Assembly (NCBI GenBank): GCA_022494885.1
Contig: JAGVSM010000907.1
Coordinates: 1-64,000 of the forward strand
DNA length: 64,000 bases
From: Micrasema longulum
Taxonomy: Eukaryota > Arthropoda > Insecta > Trichoptera > Brachycentridae
Reading direction: 5' to 3'
The notes beneath the pieces are model-generated. The model was given only the letters and a program-made list of their open reading frames with translations. It ran no database searches and had not been told where the DNA came from. The position numbers were made by a program, and so were the translations under genes. Shown here piece after piece: positions 44,083-55,800 of the stretch. Position 1 is the first letter of the stretch; every line of letters begins with the position of its first letter.

Positions 44083-44750
44083 TTTCGAGAAAGTTATTTA
44101 TTTTACTCGAAGGGGTAACACTGTCTGGATGTCTTTAACACTTGATCAGCGAAAAACGATGCGCCTTATAGTCGTCGACGATGAATAGCATATTTCGCAA
44201 CTGCGGGACGCCGCGACGAAGGGGGTAATAATTACCGAACACGCCGCCGTCGCCGTCTGTAGCGAGCGTGTCCCGCGGGAAAACAAACGATTATCGTTTC
44301 AACTGCACTGAAAACAGTTTAAAATTTGAAATTTTGAAATTCAAACGCCTTATTTAAGCGCCGGGATGAGAAACGAGATTTGTCGGACGGCTGAGGCGCC
44401 TGCGAGTACCCTACTTTGTCCCCACTAGTTGGGACTGGACCTGATCGATCGCTCCAGCGGACAGCGCGAGCGGTCGCGTCCACTGACCACCCCCATACAC
44501 CCAACGCCCAGCGCCCAACACCCATACACCTGTCACCCCGCGAGGGTGAAGCCGCGCGTTGCCATACTGCGGTCCGCTCGTGTCGGCACTCGGGACTTGA
44601 ATGAACGGGGCCCTCGGCAGGTGTAGGCGCCTCACAGGTGCTGCCCAATCGATATCCCCGCAGAATGAAAGAGTTGGGGGCGTACTGTTATCTACTACCA
44701 CCGCCGGCCATGGGGGTTTCGATACTTTCAATCAACGAGGTCCTCATTTT
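44083..44750 (-). promoter_or_regulatory. GC-rich upstream region of FoxJ1
   Basis: The 650 bases before the FoxJ1 ATG are the most GC- and CpG-rich part of the window (CGCCGCCGTCGCCGTC at about 44241, CCCGCGAGGGTGAAGCCGCG at about 44537). Overlapping frames on both strands are a consequence of composition, not genes. It probably contains the promoter and 5' UTR. I looked for an RFX X-box pair and found only the half-like GTTGCCATACTGC near 44558. Confidence 0.5.
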
Positions 44751-45142
44751 CCGACCAACTCACCTTCATACACCACTAGCGTACAATGTAGACGTGTAGA
44801 TACGCGGCGTACCAATACAACATAATATGTATGTATGTAGACGGTATACGAAACGGAAAACGTCTAGTAACGACGAATTAACGATCGCTAAAGTTGATTT
44901 TCGCGCTATGAAGCATTATCAATCTAATAAATTAAAATGTATAAAGATATATTCGAATTATGCATGTATAATAACGATGTCACCGGGTATACAGATCAAT
45001 ACACAATTCTTAATCCCGCAGCGATACTAATATAATGTTTGATATTTACTTTTACAATCAAACAATATTTTTATTATGTTTAAATATTTGTAGATAAATT
45101 TCTATACACCTACTAGATTTCTCTTCCCTAAAAGTATAATTA

Positions 45143-45440
45143 CAGTAAAATTCCAACTACCCGGATTAATGAGTGCCAGACGTTATCTGGGTATGCAGAA
45201 ATCCGGATAATTAATAGATTAAATTAACCATTAAATTAAGGCAATGTTTTGAAAGAAAACCCAAAATTACTATTAAAAACTTACTTAAACGTGTAAAGCA
45301 AAATAATTGCTTTGACGAAAAAACTTTTTAAACCTTTTTTGTGTTATTATTACATCTCCTTTATTTTTTATTTCCTGAAAACGATCAGGATATTTGGCAA
45401 TCCGGATGGCTGGAGTTCGGATAGTTAGAGTTCTACTCTA
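45143..45440. mobile_element. pogo/Tigger-type MITE, copy 2 (longer, reverse)
   Basis: It begins CAGTAAAATTCCAACTACCC and ends in a degenerate complement near 45440 (GGAGTTCGGATAGTTAGAGT). The interior matches the copy at 41436 in the opposite orientation (CAGGATATTTGGCAATCCGG, ACATCTCCTTTATTTTTTAT). Confidence 0.6.
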
Positions 45441-45887
45441 TTGCCTTTTCTCGTTTGAATATCTGCATATTTACTTTCTAATTAAAAAAAATAATAATGA
45501 AAAAAGGTTTTTCCTATGGGTACATTTACATTTTTTTTATATTACGGTTCGGTAGTAGGTATAATAATATGTGTACTTTGCATTTTAATTTTGTATAAGG
45601 TTCTTATTTTCCCATTCTATTTGTTTTGTCTTCTGTAATATTATTTTGCCCCCTCTTAAAATTTGTAAATATTATTGTTTTTTATGACTAGTTGAATAGA
45701 TTGAAAAAAACATTCAGTCGTGGAAATGTTGTCTTATCGTAAACTATGGATTTCATGTAAGTGTTTAAAATCTAATAAGATGTTTTGGAAAATGTGATCC
45801 GTTTATTATTAATACAAAACCAAACAATTTTAACATAACCTATATATAAAATTTAGAATAAAATTAACGTTCAATAAAATACACGTC

Positions 45888-46135
45888 CGCCTCGAGATGT
45901 TAATGGTCAGCGCGTTTGCCTATCATACAAGAGGTTATGGGTTCGATTCCTGACATGGTTGATATGAAATATATTTTTAAAAGTGTGTTCTTACACTGGA
46001 ATATTTCGTAGTCTCCAGACTGGCACCTGAAGCGTAAGGCTGATCATCTTACCTTCATGTCACAAAAATGATCAAGATATGCTGCGATTTGAGTACGAAT
46101 GCAGTGCCCCATGCACCATTAGATGCGTAAAGGTA

Positions 46136-46167
<32 letters not shown>

Positions 46168-46170
46168 ACA
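45888..46170 (+). mobile_element. Family A SINE with long (GAT)n tail
   Basis: TTAATGGTCAGCGCGTTTGC, box B GGGTTCGATTCC, body AGACTGGCACCTGAAGCGTA, closing CAGTGCCCCATGCACCATTA and then about ten ATG/GAT repeats (46135-46167). The tail expansion makes it the clearest example of the (GAT)n end. Confidence 0.7.
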
Positions 46171-46209
46171 TACAAGTGCGTGTTGTTGATTAATATTGGT
46201 GCAATTAAT

Positions 46210-46607
46210 TAATGTCTGTGTCCAGGCGGTTGAAAAATACTGTTCTGTGTGTGTGAAATAGAACCTGAATTTCTTATAAATGTTTTTGACTTGATTAAAA
46301 CTCGGGCAAAAATCCTGAAAAAGGAAACCAAGTGAAGAAACACCCGCCTTGTTCGTAGTCCTGCGGTTGGTGTGTTCACCTACCATACTTGAGGTACCGG
46401 GTTCGATTCCTCGAAATGTTGGCACGAAATATTAGTTTTTAAAGGTGGATTAACACTGAACTATTTCACTGTCCTTGAACTGGCACCTAAAGCGTAAGAC
46501 TGATCACATTACCCACCTGTAACAGATGATCAAGATACGCTACATTTGGTTTTAAGCTGTTTTGCCCTGTACACCACTGGGTGCGGATACGGGTTTGATG
46601 ATGATAA
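46210..46607 (+). mobile_element. Family A composite SINE, full length
   Basis: Head GTGTCCAGGCGGTTGAAAAA with TGAAATAGAACCTGAA and ATCCTGAAAAAGGAAACCAA. Then GCGGTTGGTGTGTTCACCTA, box B GGGTTCGATTCC, body and closing TGGGTGCGGATACGGG before GATGATGATA. It stands only 40 bases after another copy. Confidence 0.7.
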
Positions 46608-46658
46608 TTATGTATTATTACGATTATGATCAGTATTTACTGATCTAAGCTGATAATT

Positions 46659-48220
46659 AATTAATGTTAGTAAATATTAGTATATAACCACTTACCGACT
46701 TTTTGAGTCTACCGGTTTCGAGACATACCGGTCTCTTCGTCAGGATACTCACTACACCAACATGCGAATACTACAATACACTTCCACCTTCATCATCGCC
46801 GTAGTATATATATAGTATTTCCAAAAATACATAAATCACATGCAGATTTATAGAGATGCGAACGCCACCGTGTCTAGTCATGCACTAAGCTTAATTATTA
46901 TTTTTAAATATTTAATCTTGTATTGAAGAATTGGGAGGGAGTTGAGAGAGAGGGGTTAAACGATATTCCCTTAATAAATAATCAAATAAGTTTTCAGTAC
47001 AGCCCGCTTTTTGAATTAAAAATTTACCAATCGGGCAACCCCATCTCTACCTCCTTCTCAACTCCCTACCGATTCTTCAATAGAAGATTAAATATATATA
47101 TATTTTTAAATTAAGCTCAGTGCATGACTAGACACGGTGGCGTTCGCATCTCTATAAATATGCATGTAATTTATGTATTTTTGGAAATACCATATATACA
47201 CCACGACCAGAAATGTGTTTCACCTACCGTATGATACTCATGTAAGGGACATTTATTTTGAAACAAAAATCATGCCTTTTGGCATGCTTTCCTATTTCGA
47301 GATAACTGTCACTATCATTAATACAACTCTTGACTCAATGCACAGTAACATAAAGCCCGCTTTCATTAGAGACATCCATCAGTACAGTACTCGATCAAAA
47401 AATAATATTTATATTGGATCTGTGAAGTCAACGAAGTTTGATGCTAGATAGAAGAAGATAGAAAAATAGAAGATTTTTTTTTCCAGAAGTAATTTGAATA
47501 AATAATGTTAGATTATCCAGATAATGCATCTTGAACATGTAACTTTTAATATTTTACCGTTTTTGCTTGTATATATAATTTTTAATACTATTGAAATATT
47601 ATTTGTGTTTTTTTATACTTTTTTAGCTTGTATTATGTAATTTTAATACGTTTTTGATATTGTTTTAACCTGTATTGGGTGCGCAAAAAACTTTTTTTAT
47701 TCTTGTAATTTTTAATATTTGCACTCTCGTACTAGTTCAGTTTGTGTATAAACATATATGTAATTTTTAAACTTTTTATATTTTTTAATTTTTCTTTCCC
47801 AGATTGTATAATGTTAACATCATTTTGAATTTATTTCCATACCTAGTATTATGTTTATATTGTTATTTTTAAATATTTTTTATACCCTTTTAATTTGTAG
47901 TGTATCATAATTTTTATTCTGCTTTTGTAAATAATGTAATAGTTTAAAATATAAAAACGCCTTTAAATAAATATTGTTATCTGCATGTCCTTTAATGAGT
48001 TTAAAAAAAAAATCCTTGGTAATATTATATGAAATTATGTATAGTATGTTATCAATTTAATAAAAAATAAAAAAACTATGGTGATAGTGAAGGTGGAGGT
48101 TTATTGTAGTATTTGCATGTTGGTGTAGTGATTGTCCTGACGAAGAGACGGGTACGTCTCGAAACTGGTAGACTAAAAAGGCGGTAAGTGGTTATATACT
48201 AATATTTACTAACATTAGTT
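46659..48220. mobile_element. 1.56 kb foldback element with long inverted arms
   Basis: The left arm (about 46659-46808) includes TTAATGTTAGTAAATATTAG, TATATAACCACTTACCGACT, a GTCTACCGGTTTCGAGACAT block and TCTCTTCGTCAGGATACTCA. The right arm (about 48072-48220) is its reverse complement with scattered mismatches. Between them lies a second palindrome (46805-47205) and about 860 bp of AT-rich filler without a convincing gene. A lone arm recurs at 61430-61565. Confidence 0.75.
46805..47205. repeat. Inner palindrome nested in the foldback element
   Basis: TATTTCCAAAAATACATAAA through ATAGAGATGCGAACGCCACC, GTGTCTAGTCATGCACTAAG and GGGAGGGAGTTGAGAG reappears as its reverse complement after a centre near 47003. 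The arms are about 150 bp each and very similar. It could extrude a cruciform. Confidence 0.8.
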
Positions 48221-48519
48221 AAAATGTTTGACCACAAAGTTAATGCTTTAAACATAAAATGATAATTTATTAATTAAAAGAGAATTTCTATCCACACACA
48301 TACATTATGTAGGTATTACCTATATAGATATTACAAATGAGTAGGTATACCTACCAACTAGATATTGACGTTTCTACTCCTGATAGACGACGTGACATTT
48401 CCGTTTTTTTCATTTAAATGATGTGTTTACACAGTACCTACAACCTTCCAAAAACCGGATACTGGATTTATTATCATAACTTCGTTTTTTATAAACGATT
48501 GTATGTGTTTTCTGTTTTC

Positions 48520-48905
48520 GTGTGTGTCTGGAAATATGAATAATACGGTTCTGTGTGTGAAATAGAACCAGGATCGTCGGCTCCAAGTACAATAGGAAGT
48601 TAATAGAGTTATATTTTATTATCTGTAAAGTAAAAGCGTATTTCTGAATGAAAAATTAAAAGTTCATGTCATAGTTGTTTTATGTTACATCTTAATTTAC
48701 AGGCGACTGACAAACATATTAATTTTTGTACTTCAATTTTTTATACAAATACACACATTTTCGTACAGAAAATTCGATTTTATTTTATTAAAAGCTAACT
48801 TCCCAATGTAATCGGGGCCTTGGACAATTGTTTTCGACTCAATATATACTCTCAGGCAAAAATTCTAAAAAAGGAAATCGATTGGAGATTAGTCTGCCTC
48901 TTAGT
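48520..48905 (+). mobile_element. Family A SINE head, split by about 220 bp
   Basis: GTGTGTCTGGAAATATGAAT with GTGTGAAATAGAACCAGGAT (to about 48572) is followed, after unrelated sequence, by CCTTGGACAATTGTTTTCGA and CTCTCAGGCAAAAATTCTAA with GGAAATCGATTGGAGATTAG (48820-48890). These are the two halves of the head as seen intact at 58037-58165. Confidence 0.5.
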
Positions 48906-49289
48906 AAGTGCAGTTTCACTTATACATTTCACATAAAAATATTAACATTATGTTAATGTTTAATAAAATTGGCTTATTTTCTAACAATATATTTTTATCC
49001 CTTAATGTTGCATATTTATGAAATAGTGAATTTTTTTCTTGATGTTTTGGTATAACCCCTTTAACAATGTGATAATTTATTTTTTTATTATTATAGGTAC
49101 ATAAAATTAATATACAAAACCTAGATTGGGTCAAACTAACAATAAATAAAAGTTTGGTGACGCGTTTCCAAAAAAAATATTAAAAATATAAACAAAACAT
49201 AAAATAATATTACGAATTTAAAAACAGTATAATGATTAAAAGAAAGGGTGCATAATGGTTGAACATGTTTTACACATGAAGTCTTGATT

Positions 49290-49445
49290 TTTGATGAGGA
49301 AGTCCATTTATCGTTTGCTTCTTTACTCCAGATTGGTAGAGCCCGTTACCTCGCCGGGAAGCTTGTTAAACAGCTTTGGTACAAGAAATTCAGCTGCTTT
49401 CATAAAAGTTCAATGCTCTGGACTTCATCAGTTTCATGGATAAAA
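49290..49445 (-). pseudogene. Possible retrotransposon C-terminal scrap
   Basis: A minus-strand frame MKAAEFLVPKLFNKLPGEVT resembles the VP-LFN-LP motif near the end of jockey-like ORF2 proteins. Only about 30 residues. Confidence 0.35.
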
Positions 49446-49606
49446 ATAACCAACATCCATGTTAGTGATTGATCAGGATTTTTTCCTCAACAACATATTT
49501 CATTGAAACTTTAGCAATGCATTAAATTTGATTATTTAGTCAATTGATATAATATCCGTAATTTTTGTTCTCTACTGCATTAAAATTATACGCATTGCTT
49601 TACTTA

Positions 49607-49738
49607 GTTACCTACATGAAGCGTAATACTGATAATCTTTCCTTCGTGTAGCAAAAATAATCGAAATATGCTGCAGTTGGTGTGCCAATGCAGTGTCCTA
49701 TGTACTATTGGGTGCGGAAAGGGTACAACGATGATGAT
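49607..49738 (+). mobile_element. Family A SINE, 3' half
   Basis: CCTACATGAAGCGTAATACT with TGATAATCTTTCCTTC, closing TGCAGTGTCCTATGTACTAT and GGGTGCGGAAAGGGT before ACGATGATGAT. Confidence 0.55.
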
Positions 49739-50374
49739 TTCAGTAAATGATATATTTCTTATCTCGAACAGGTGGGTAGGTACTTAAAAAGACCCGTGCT
49801 ACAGAGATAATTACCTATTCGATGCTCGCCGTTCCGTTGAGAGAATTTAGGATAATACAGGTACATTATTATTTTATAAAAGGACGAATACCTACCTTTA
49901 TTCATGCTAGGCAGCTGGTGCCACCTTAATACGTCACGGAAGGCGATTCAGGAACATAGGGGTTGTATGCAATATTCTGACAGGGAAGGATTTAGAATGA
50001 GAATGTTTAAATGTAACCAGAAATGCAATTTTAAATATTTTACTGTAAAATATTTATTTATTGGGGATATCAACAGTAATACACGTAAAAAAATATAATA
50101 AATAAAATATACAGAGAATAAAACCAATGACAGATATCCACAGAAATACATGAAATACTCGTGCAATACACGTTGGTGTATTAGGGTGAACATCTGTGTT
50201 CATATTATTGCACAAGTGTCAAAAATATAAAAAAATCGATATAAATTAGATTTTATTATAGAAACTACTGAGTATGAGAGAAAAATGTGTGTTTTAAAAC
50301 GCGCATTTTAAATGTTATTTTTTTACAATCAAAGGGATCAATAAGGGGAAAGTCTAAATTTTACTCACAAGCTA

Positions 50375-50560
50375 AACGTATAAGTGGAGAGTTTTGGGCA
50401 TAGTTCGTACGAACTGCTGGCATATGAATTAGAGAGCTCGACGTGTGACGGGTGCGGTAGCCAGGGGAATTTAATGATAACTCTGACATAAGAGCCGGGC
50501 TATCAAGGCGTCCACTTAGTATGTCGCGACCCTCATCACTAATGAGTTATAACGTTATAA
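50375..50560 (-). pseudogene. Jockey-like retrotransposon C-terminal scrap
   Basis: The minus-strand frame contains RDILSGRLDSPALMSELSLN, TRHTSSSLIHMPAVRTNYAQ and NSPLIRL. This is the same conserved order (L..G.i.sp.lL, R..F..p..RTNya..SPl.R) as the fragment at 24060-24400. Confidence 0.6.
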
Positions 50561-51239
50561 GTTGAGCTTACGTCTTTCTATCAGTATGTCCGTTTCACTG
50601 ATCACTTTCCATTTATCAATTTTTTTACAAATGTATAATTGAACGCAACGTTACAAGTACCGAAGTTCAGGGCGATTTTAACATTTAAAATATTGTTCTA
50701 AAAAATCACTCTGGAAACATTGCTGTAACGTCGTGTTACATTGAGCAAAAGATGACATGTTTTTAAATAAAAGTATTTTAAAAGAAAAATTGAGCAAATA
50801 AATATAGTTTAATATAATAAATTTTTCATAGTGTCTTAAAATCTTCACATAATTTAGGCCTGTTCTAACAAAATACGACTTCATTCGACATTATTAAAAA
50901 AAAAAAAACTGATTCTTGTATTTTATGTACTCACGGGCAATTTTTTTTTAAAAATAGCTTCTTTTCAATAACGCAAACGTTTTTTAAAAACATTTGACTA
51001 TATTATACGAAGTACCTACTTTTTTCATAATTTTTATTTCAGAAATTAAGCGTAATGATCACATGTTTTCATGAACGTTCTAATCTAAATCCGGCCCTTG
51101 GCTAGGCAATGACATTGAGATAAAAACTAATTTGATAATATTTTTTTTCACAAGTTCTTTCGAAAATGTGGAAAAATACATTAATTTTTTTAACCCCTTA
51201 CTTGCATAATGAGCCCAATAAGAAACAAAAACTTTAAAA

Positions 51240-51830
51240 AATATTTTAAGGCGGTGCCCAATATAAAGGAAAAATAATTCAATCAGATGAATCTCACTCG
51301 GTTTTTTGAAAAAATACAAAAAATCTCTATACATCATAAAGAAAATGTTACAGGTGACATGTTTAAGACGGCACGTTATTGCATTGAGTAATTAGGTACC
51401 ATTTCATGTATGTATAATCTACCCCATTTTAGTGAAAATTTTATTACAACAAAACTACATCCAGGTAGATAATTTAAAAAAAAATGGTGCTGTTAATAAA
51501 AATGTATGCTTTTCACAATGTCAAGTATATTCATTCTTTGGATGTATCATAGGATTGACATTAAGCATGGAAAATATTAATTTGATGCAGGTAGGTAATT
51601 GTTTGCAATGTTGATATTTATGCAACATTTCCGAGAAGGAACATAAATGATGTTTATCATTTACACAATTTATGACCTGTGATTGGGTGGTTTAAGTAAT
51701 CACTTAACACACTGTGTAATATGCACAATTCTGCCTAAGTTTGAACACCTACATTTCCTCGTCTCTTCCATCTGTTGACGTTTGTATATGTAAGATTCAT
51801 CAGTCTTAAATTGCAATCTTAATAACTCTA
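51240..51830. repeat. Foldback-like repeat shared with 59885-60135
   Basis: AATTCAATCAGATGAATCTC at 51279 also stands, near-identical, at 59930. The sequence at 51650-51810 is the reverse complement of 59945-60115 (TTTGAACACCTACATTTCCT and CATCTGTTGACGTTTGTATA against AACATCAACAGATGAAAG and AGATGTTCAAATATAGGC). So this copy has both arms and the other has one. No coding sequence was recognised. Confidence 0.5.
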
Positions 51831-52819
51831 AAGGGAGTAGAATCCAGTTTTGTCTACAAATGGCATTTTGTTTGCAATATCAATGTAACTGAGTTCAATC
51901 AATATTTTATTTATGTATTGCTAAATTTTAACAACTCAATTATAAATTATGACGAATAAATAACAAAAACAAAGATGTACGTTACAATAACTATCCCAAA
52001 TGCCTTTTTTATGTCGAGCTAGTCAGAAATAAAAACTTGAACCTCATGCACAAGGGACAAATGCGCTAACTATTATACTGCACGGTGGTTATTTATTGTA
52101 TATAGTACATACCTTGCATACCGAGGTATTTGGTAGTACCATTCAAATTCAAGATAAGGTTTTTTTTTTCTATTAGGTATTATAACTTCCATTTAATTAT
52201 TGAAATAACCTAAATTTAATTACTATCGAAAACATGGTTCTACTACACTATGTTCTTGAATAGGTAAGTAAAAAATTTTATCCCTGATAATGGTCATTGC
52301 AATGTAATTCAAAACCTTGGCAAATAGTGCAAACAAAACATGGCACAACAACCAAATAAAAGTCAATTTGCTGCGGCCATGAAAATCTAAATGGAATTGA
52401 AGGTAATTTTATGTTCCAAATAAAAGTAGACAATGAAGCTTTTTAAGGGTTTTTATAATTACGTTATATTTTTATTCAGGCAGTAGTCGGAGATAATGTA
52501 AATCGTAAAAAAACCTGCAAGGGTTGGTACAAGACCTACTAATGGGTAGATACTTAAAAAATATTTTTTCAACCTGCCCCGTATTTGCTATTTTTTGAAG
52601 ATTGGTAACATTTATTCTGACAGCGTCAGCTTCTGTCACTGTCACTTGTCACTAAAGTACGAAAATTGAAAATGTAAATGTGTCAACAATATAAAAAAAT
52701 GTGGTCAGGGAACTGATATTGTAAATATATTTTACAAAATGTTATCTGCAAAAAGCTTTTCGAGTACTAGCTATGCATCTTAAATTTGGTTTTTCTGCAC
52801 TGGATAAAATCAAATCAAA

Positions 52820-55800
52820 ATGAATAAGATAAATGAAGAACGAAAGAAAAATGTGATTTATGAGTTAAATGAAAAATTGGGAACAGATTTAAAGGATTTC
52901 GATAAAATTTATGAGTTAAGAACTCAACTTTTGGCTAAAAAGGAAGATTTAGAAAAATCTGTAAGTACATTTACATAAGTATTTAGCATTCATTGATTAA
53001 TCAACATTCTTAATTAAACTTTCATTACACTTATTGATTTTTTAAAAAAAAATTCTAGCTCTCGTTAGCCAATTGCGAAGTCCCTTCAAAAGTATCTGCA
53101 GCTCTCGCCAGGGCAGAAACAGCTTCGAAGAAAATCAAATCACTTAAAGAAAAGGCAACCATTGCTTGTGAAAAAAATGAAGAGTTTATAAAACAAATGA
53201 CACCCATCACTGAAAAACTCGGCGTTCTTGTGAATGATATTTGGCGATTGGAAGCCACCAAGGAATATTTAGAGATATTACAAAGTGTCGACACAGTGAG
53301 GTATGCATGGTCAAAGTTTATTTCACTCAACGGTTTAATATTTTATTACACATCTGTCTACACAAAATACATCAACCCTGATGATGGACGCTGTAATGCG
53401 ATCCGAAACGTCAGTTAATAGTACAAATGACACACCGCATAATAACCCAGAAAAACTTATTGCGCATCTAAACGGCCGTGAAAATCTAAGAAGTTTAATC
53501 TTTTCTATTACATACAACGTGTATTCTTAAAAGGTCATCCACACCAGTAATATTTTATTGCTTACATGGGCTAATATCTTAAATAGAAAATGGATCATCT
53601 TAATGCTACATTTAATGGATAATTTATCAAGATAATGGTGCAAAATCGGTGTACCAATGTAGCGCACTATGCACAGTTAATAGTTAGAAAAAAACATAAG
53701 TGTTTACTTACCTTTTGAAAAATATCTGTTTTGTGCCAAAATCAATTTGATTAAAAGTAATAGCTTTTCAATGTCTGTTTATCAAATAACCTTAAAATTT
53801 CAAATGTCACTCTTACTTTGTATAACTACCTTTATAGTTGATATTTAAATTTATAACCTAAAACAGCTGAACACTAAAAAGGTACTTTTAAAAATAAGTG
53901 GAAAAATGGAACATTTTTGAATAAAAATGAACTTTTATTTTTTAACTATATTGGCAACACTTTTTTATCTCATGTTCTTTGTTTATTGTGAATAATAATT
54001 TATTGTGATAATAAATTATTGAGTTTGTAATAATTATTTCAATAATGTAATTTAGAAACATTAAAAATACATATATATTAGTTAGGATAGTTTGGTATCA
54101 GATATGTCTTATTATATTATTTGTGTATCGTAAATCTTTAAGTTTGTTTTTATATGCAACATGATCACATAACATATTTCTTGTAGTTTGGATTTGAAGG
54201 ATTGCAAAGATTCTGAACAGAGCATACTTTACCTCCAACGTCTCTACGAATTGAAGTCTCAATATAATACAGGTCACCGAGGAACGTTTATTTCTGACAC
54301 AACATATTACTGGTATAATATTCTGAAGGAGAAATTTTCAAAGTAAGTAGTAGAATTCTTTACATGGCCTAATAAAAAAAATCCAAATGCTTATTTATAA
54401 TTATACTGTGAATGACAAATGTTTTTAATGCTTTTCTCAGCATTTTTCTGTGGTGTTGATTCATTTACAGTTATTTTACTGGATTTAAATTATAATGAGA
54501 AAATTCAATGCTATAGGAAATTGGATACCACCGGTGGAGTAATTTAAACCCTTAAAAAAATGGTAACCATAATACAATGCTTAAAAAAAATAAACACTGA
54601 ACATCCAAAACATTAAAAATACACTAGCTTTTGAAACTCCATCGAAATATACTTTTCTTCTCCTTTGCACATTTTAGTAGCTCTTTTTTAAAAAAATTAT
54701 AAAGTCTAGGTTAATGTTTTGTAGATTCATAGTTAATTATAACATTTCTACCTCTCTAATAAAGTGAAAACTCGTGTTTAGAGAGGGAGTTCGTTTTTCA
54801 TTAATTTTAATATTCATATGTATACATTTATATATTTTATTTGATTTTTACTAAATATGATTGTTTATATATTTATTTTATTTTTATCTTACGATTGTTA
54901 TTGCTATAAAATTAATAGAAACCATTTTCCATTATCTATTCGATACATAATAAATACCTATGCAATGACAGGCGCCGTGGCGCAGTCAGCTAGACGGCTA
55001 AAATAAGATAATTTTTTTTTTGTTTTGTACACCATTTTATGAATAGGACCTAAATTATATTGTTATGGTATTTGTTACAATCAATATAGTGTAATGTTTC
55101 CATAAACCAAGTTTTGTAAAATTTCCATTGAAAATAAACGTAAAAATGGCATTTTTCAATAAAAAATGATAAAAGTGCTATCTATGAATAATTAGTTTCG
55201 GATTTTCGTTTAGAATCACCTTAAATAAAACTTTCCAGAAGTCGCCCGGTTCTTTCATTAGAGAATTACTTTCATTTGGCGATTACTGGGATTTTTCTAA
55301 TATAATTTCAGAAATCTTTTAAACTCTGAAATTATTTCATGTGTGTTTTTAAAAATATTTTAACGCGTTCAAATAAATATTTATGTAAGTGTGTCAGAAA
55401 GCCATAAGGTAGTTAAATTTTAGAGCTAGAACTTTGCCTTTTTCTTAGTATGGGCAAGTTTTTTTCATAATTAATTCTGTATAATAATTTAATATCAAAT
55501 TTTTTGAGAATAACTCTATTTTATCGGAGGTGCGATATATAAAAATAAAATAAAATTACAGGGAGTTTGAAGATTGCCTAAAGCAATTGCAATGGCCCTT
55601 CAATTCTACCACCATGTCTCTCCGTACTCCTGTCTCTCCCGAGGCGTTGGCTAAGTTTAAAGTCCTTGCGCAATATCTTCTGCAAATTCAGATGCCCAAA
55701 GCCACGAACAATGCAGAAGATGTTGGAAAAGCTACAAGCGGTAAGTATTTTCTGTCCTGTTATTATTTCATTGATGCCTTTCTGTATTTTATTCCAAATA

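Larger units (their letters stand above)
48221..52819. other. Intergenic region upstream of RINT1
   Basis: Apart from SINE and retrotransposon debris described separately, and AT-rich sequence, no gene was seen. About 52600-52819 leads into RINT1 and presumably holds its promoter (for example AGCGTCAGCTTCTGTCACTG near 52621). Confidence 0.5.

Noticed and set aside
44555..44580. RFX X-box candidate in the FoxJ1 promoter
   Set aside because: Only the half-site GTTGCCAT is present; the second half does not fit.
44319..44825. Several 60-110 codon frames on both strands upstream of FoxJ1
   Set aside because: GC-rich composition removes stops on both strands at once; no homology pattern or splice support.
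46135..46170. CRISPR-like short repeats
   Set aside because: It is a (GAT)n microsatellite forming the tail of a SINE, with no spacers.
53335..53517. Short frames after RINT1 exon 2
   Set aside because: Intron sequence; the exon phases before and after match without them.
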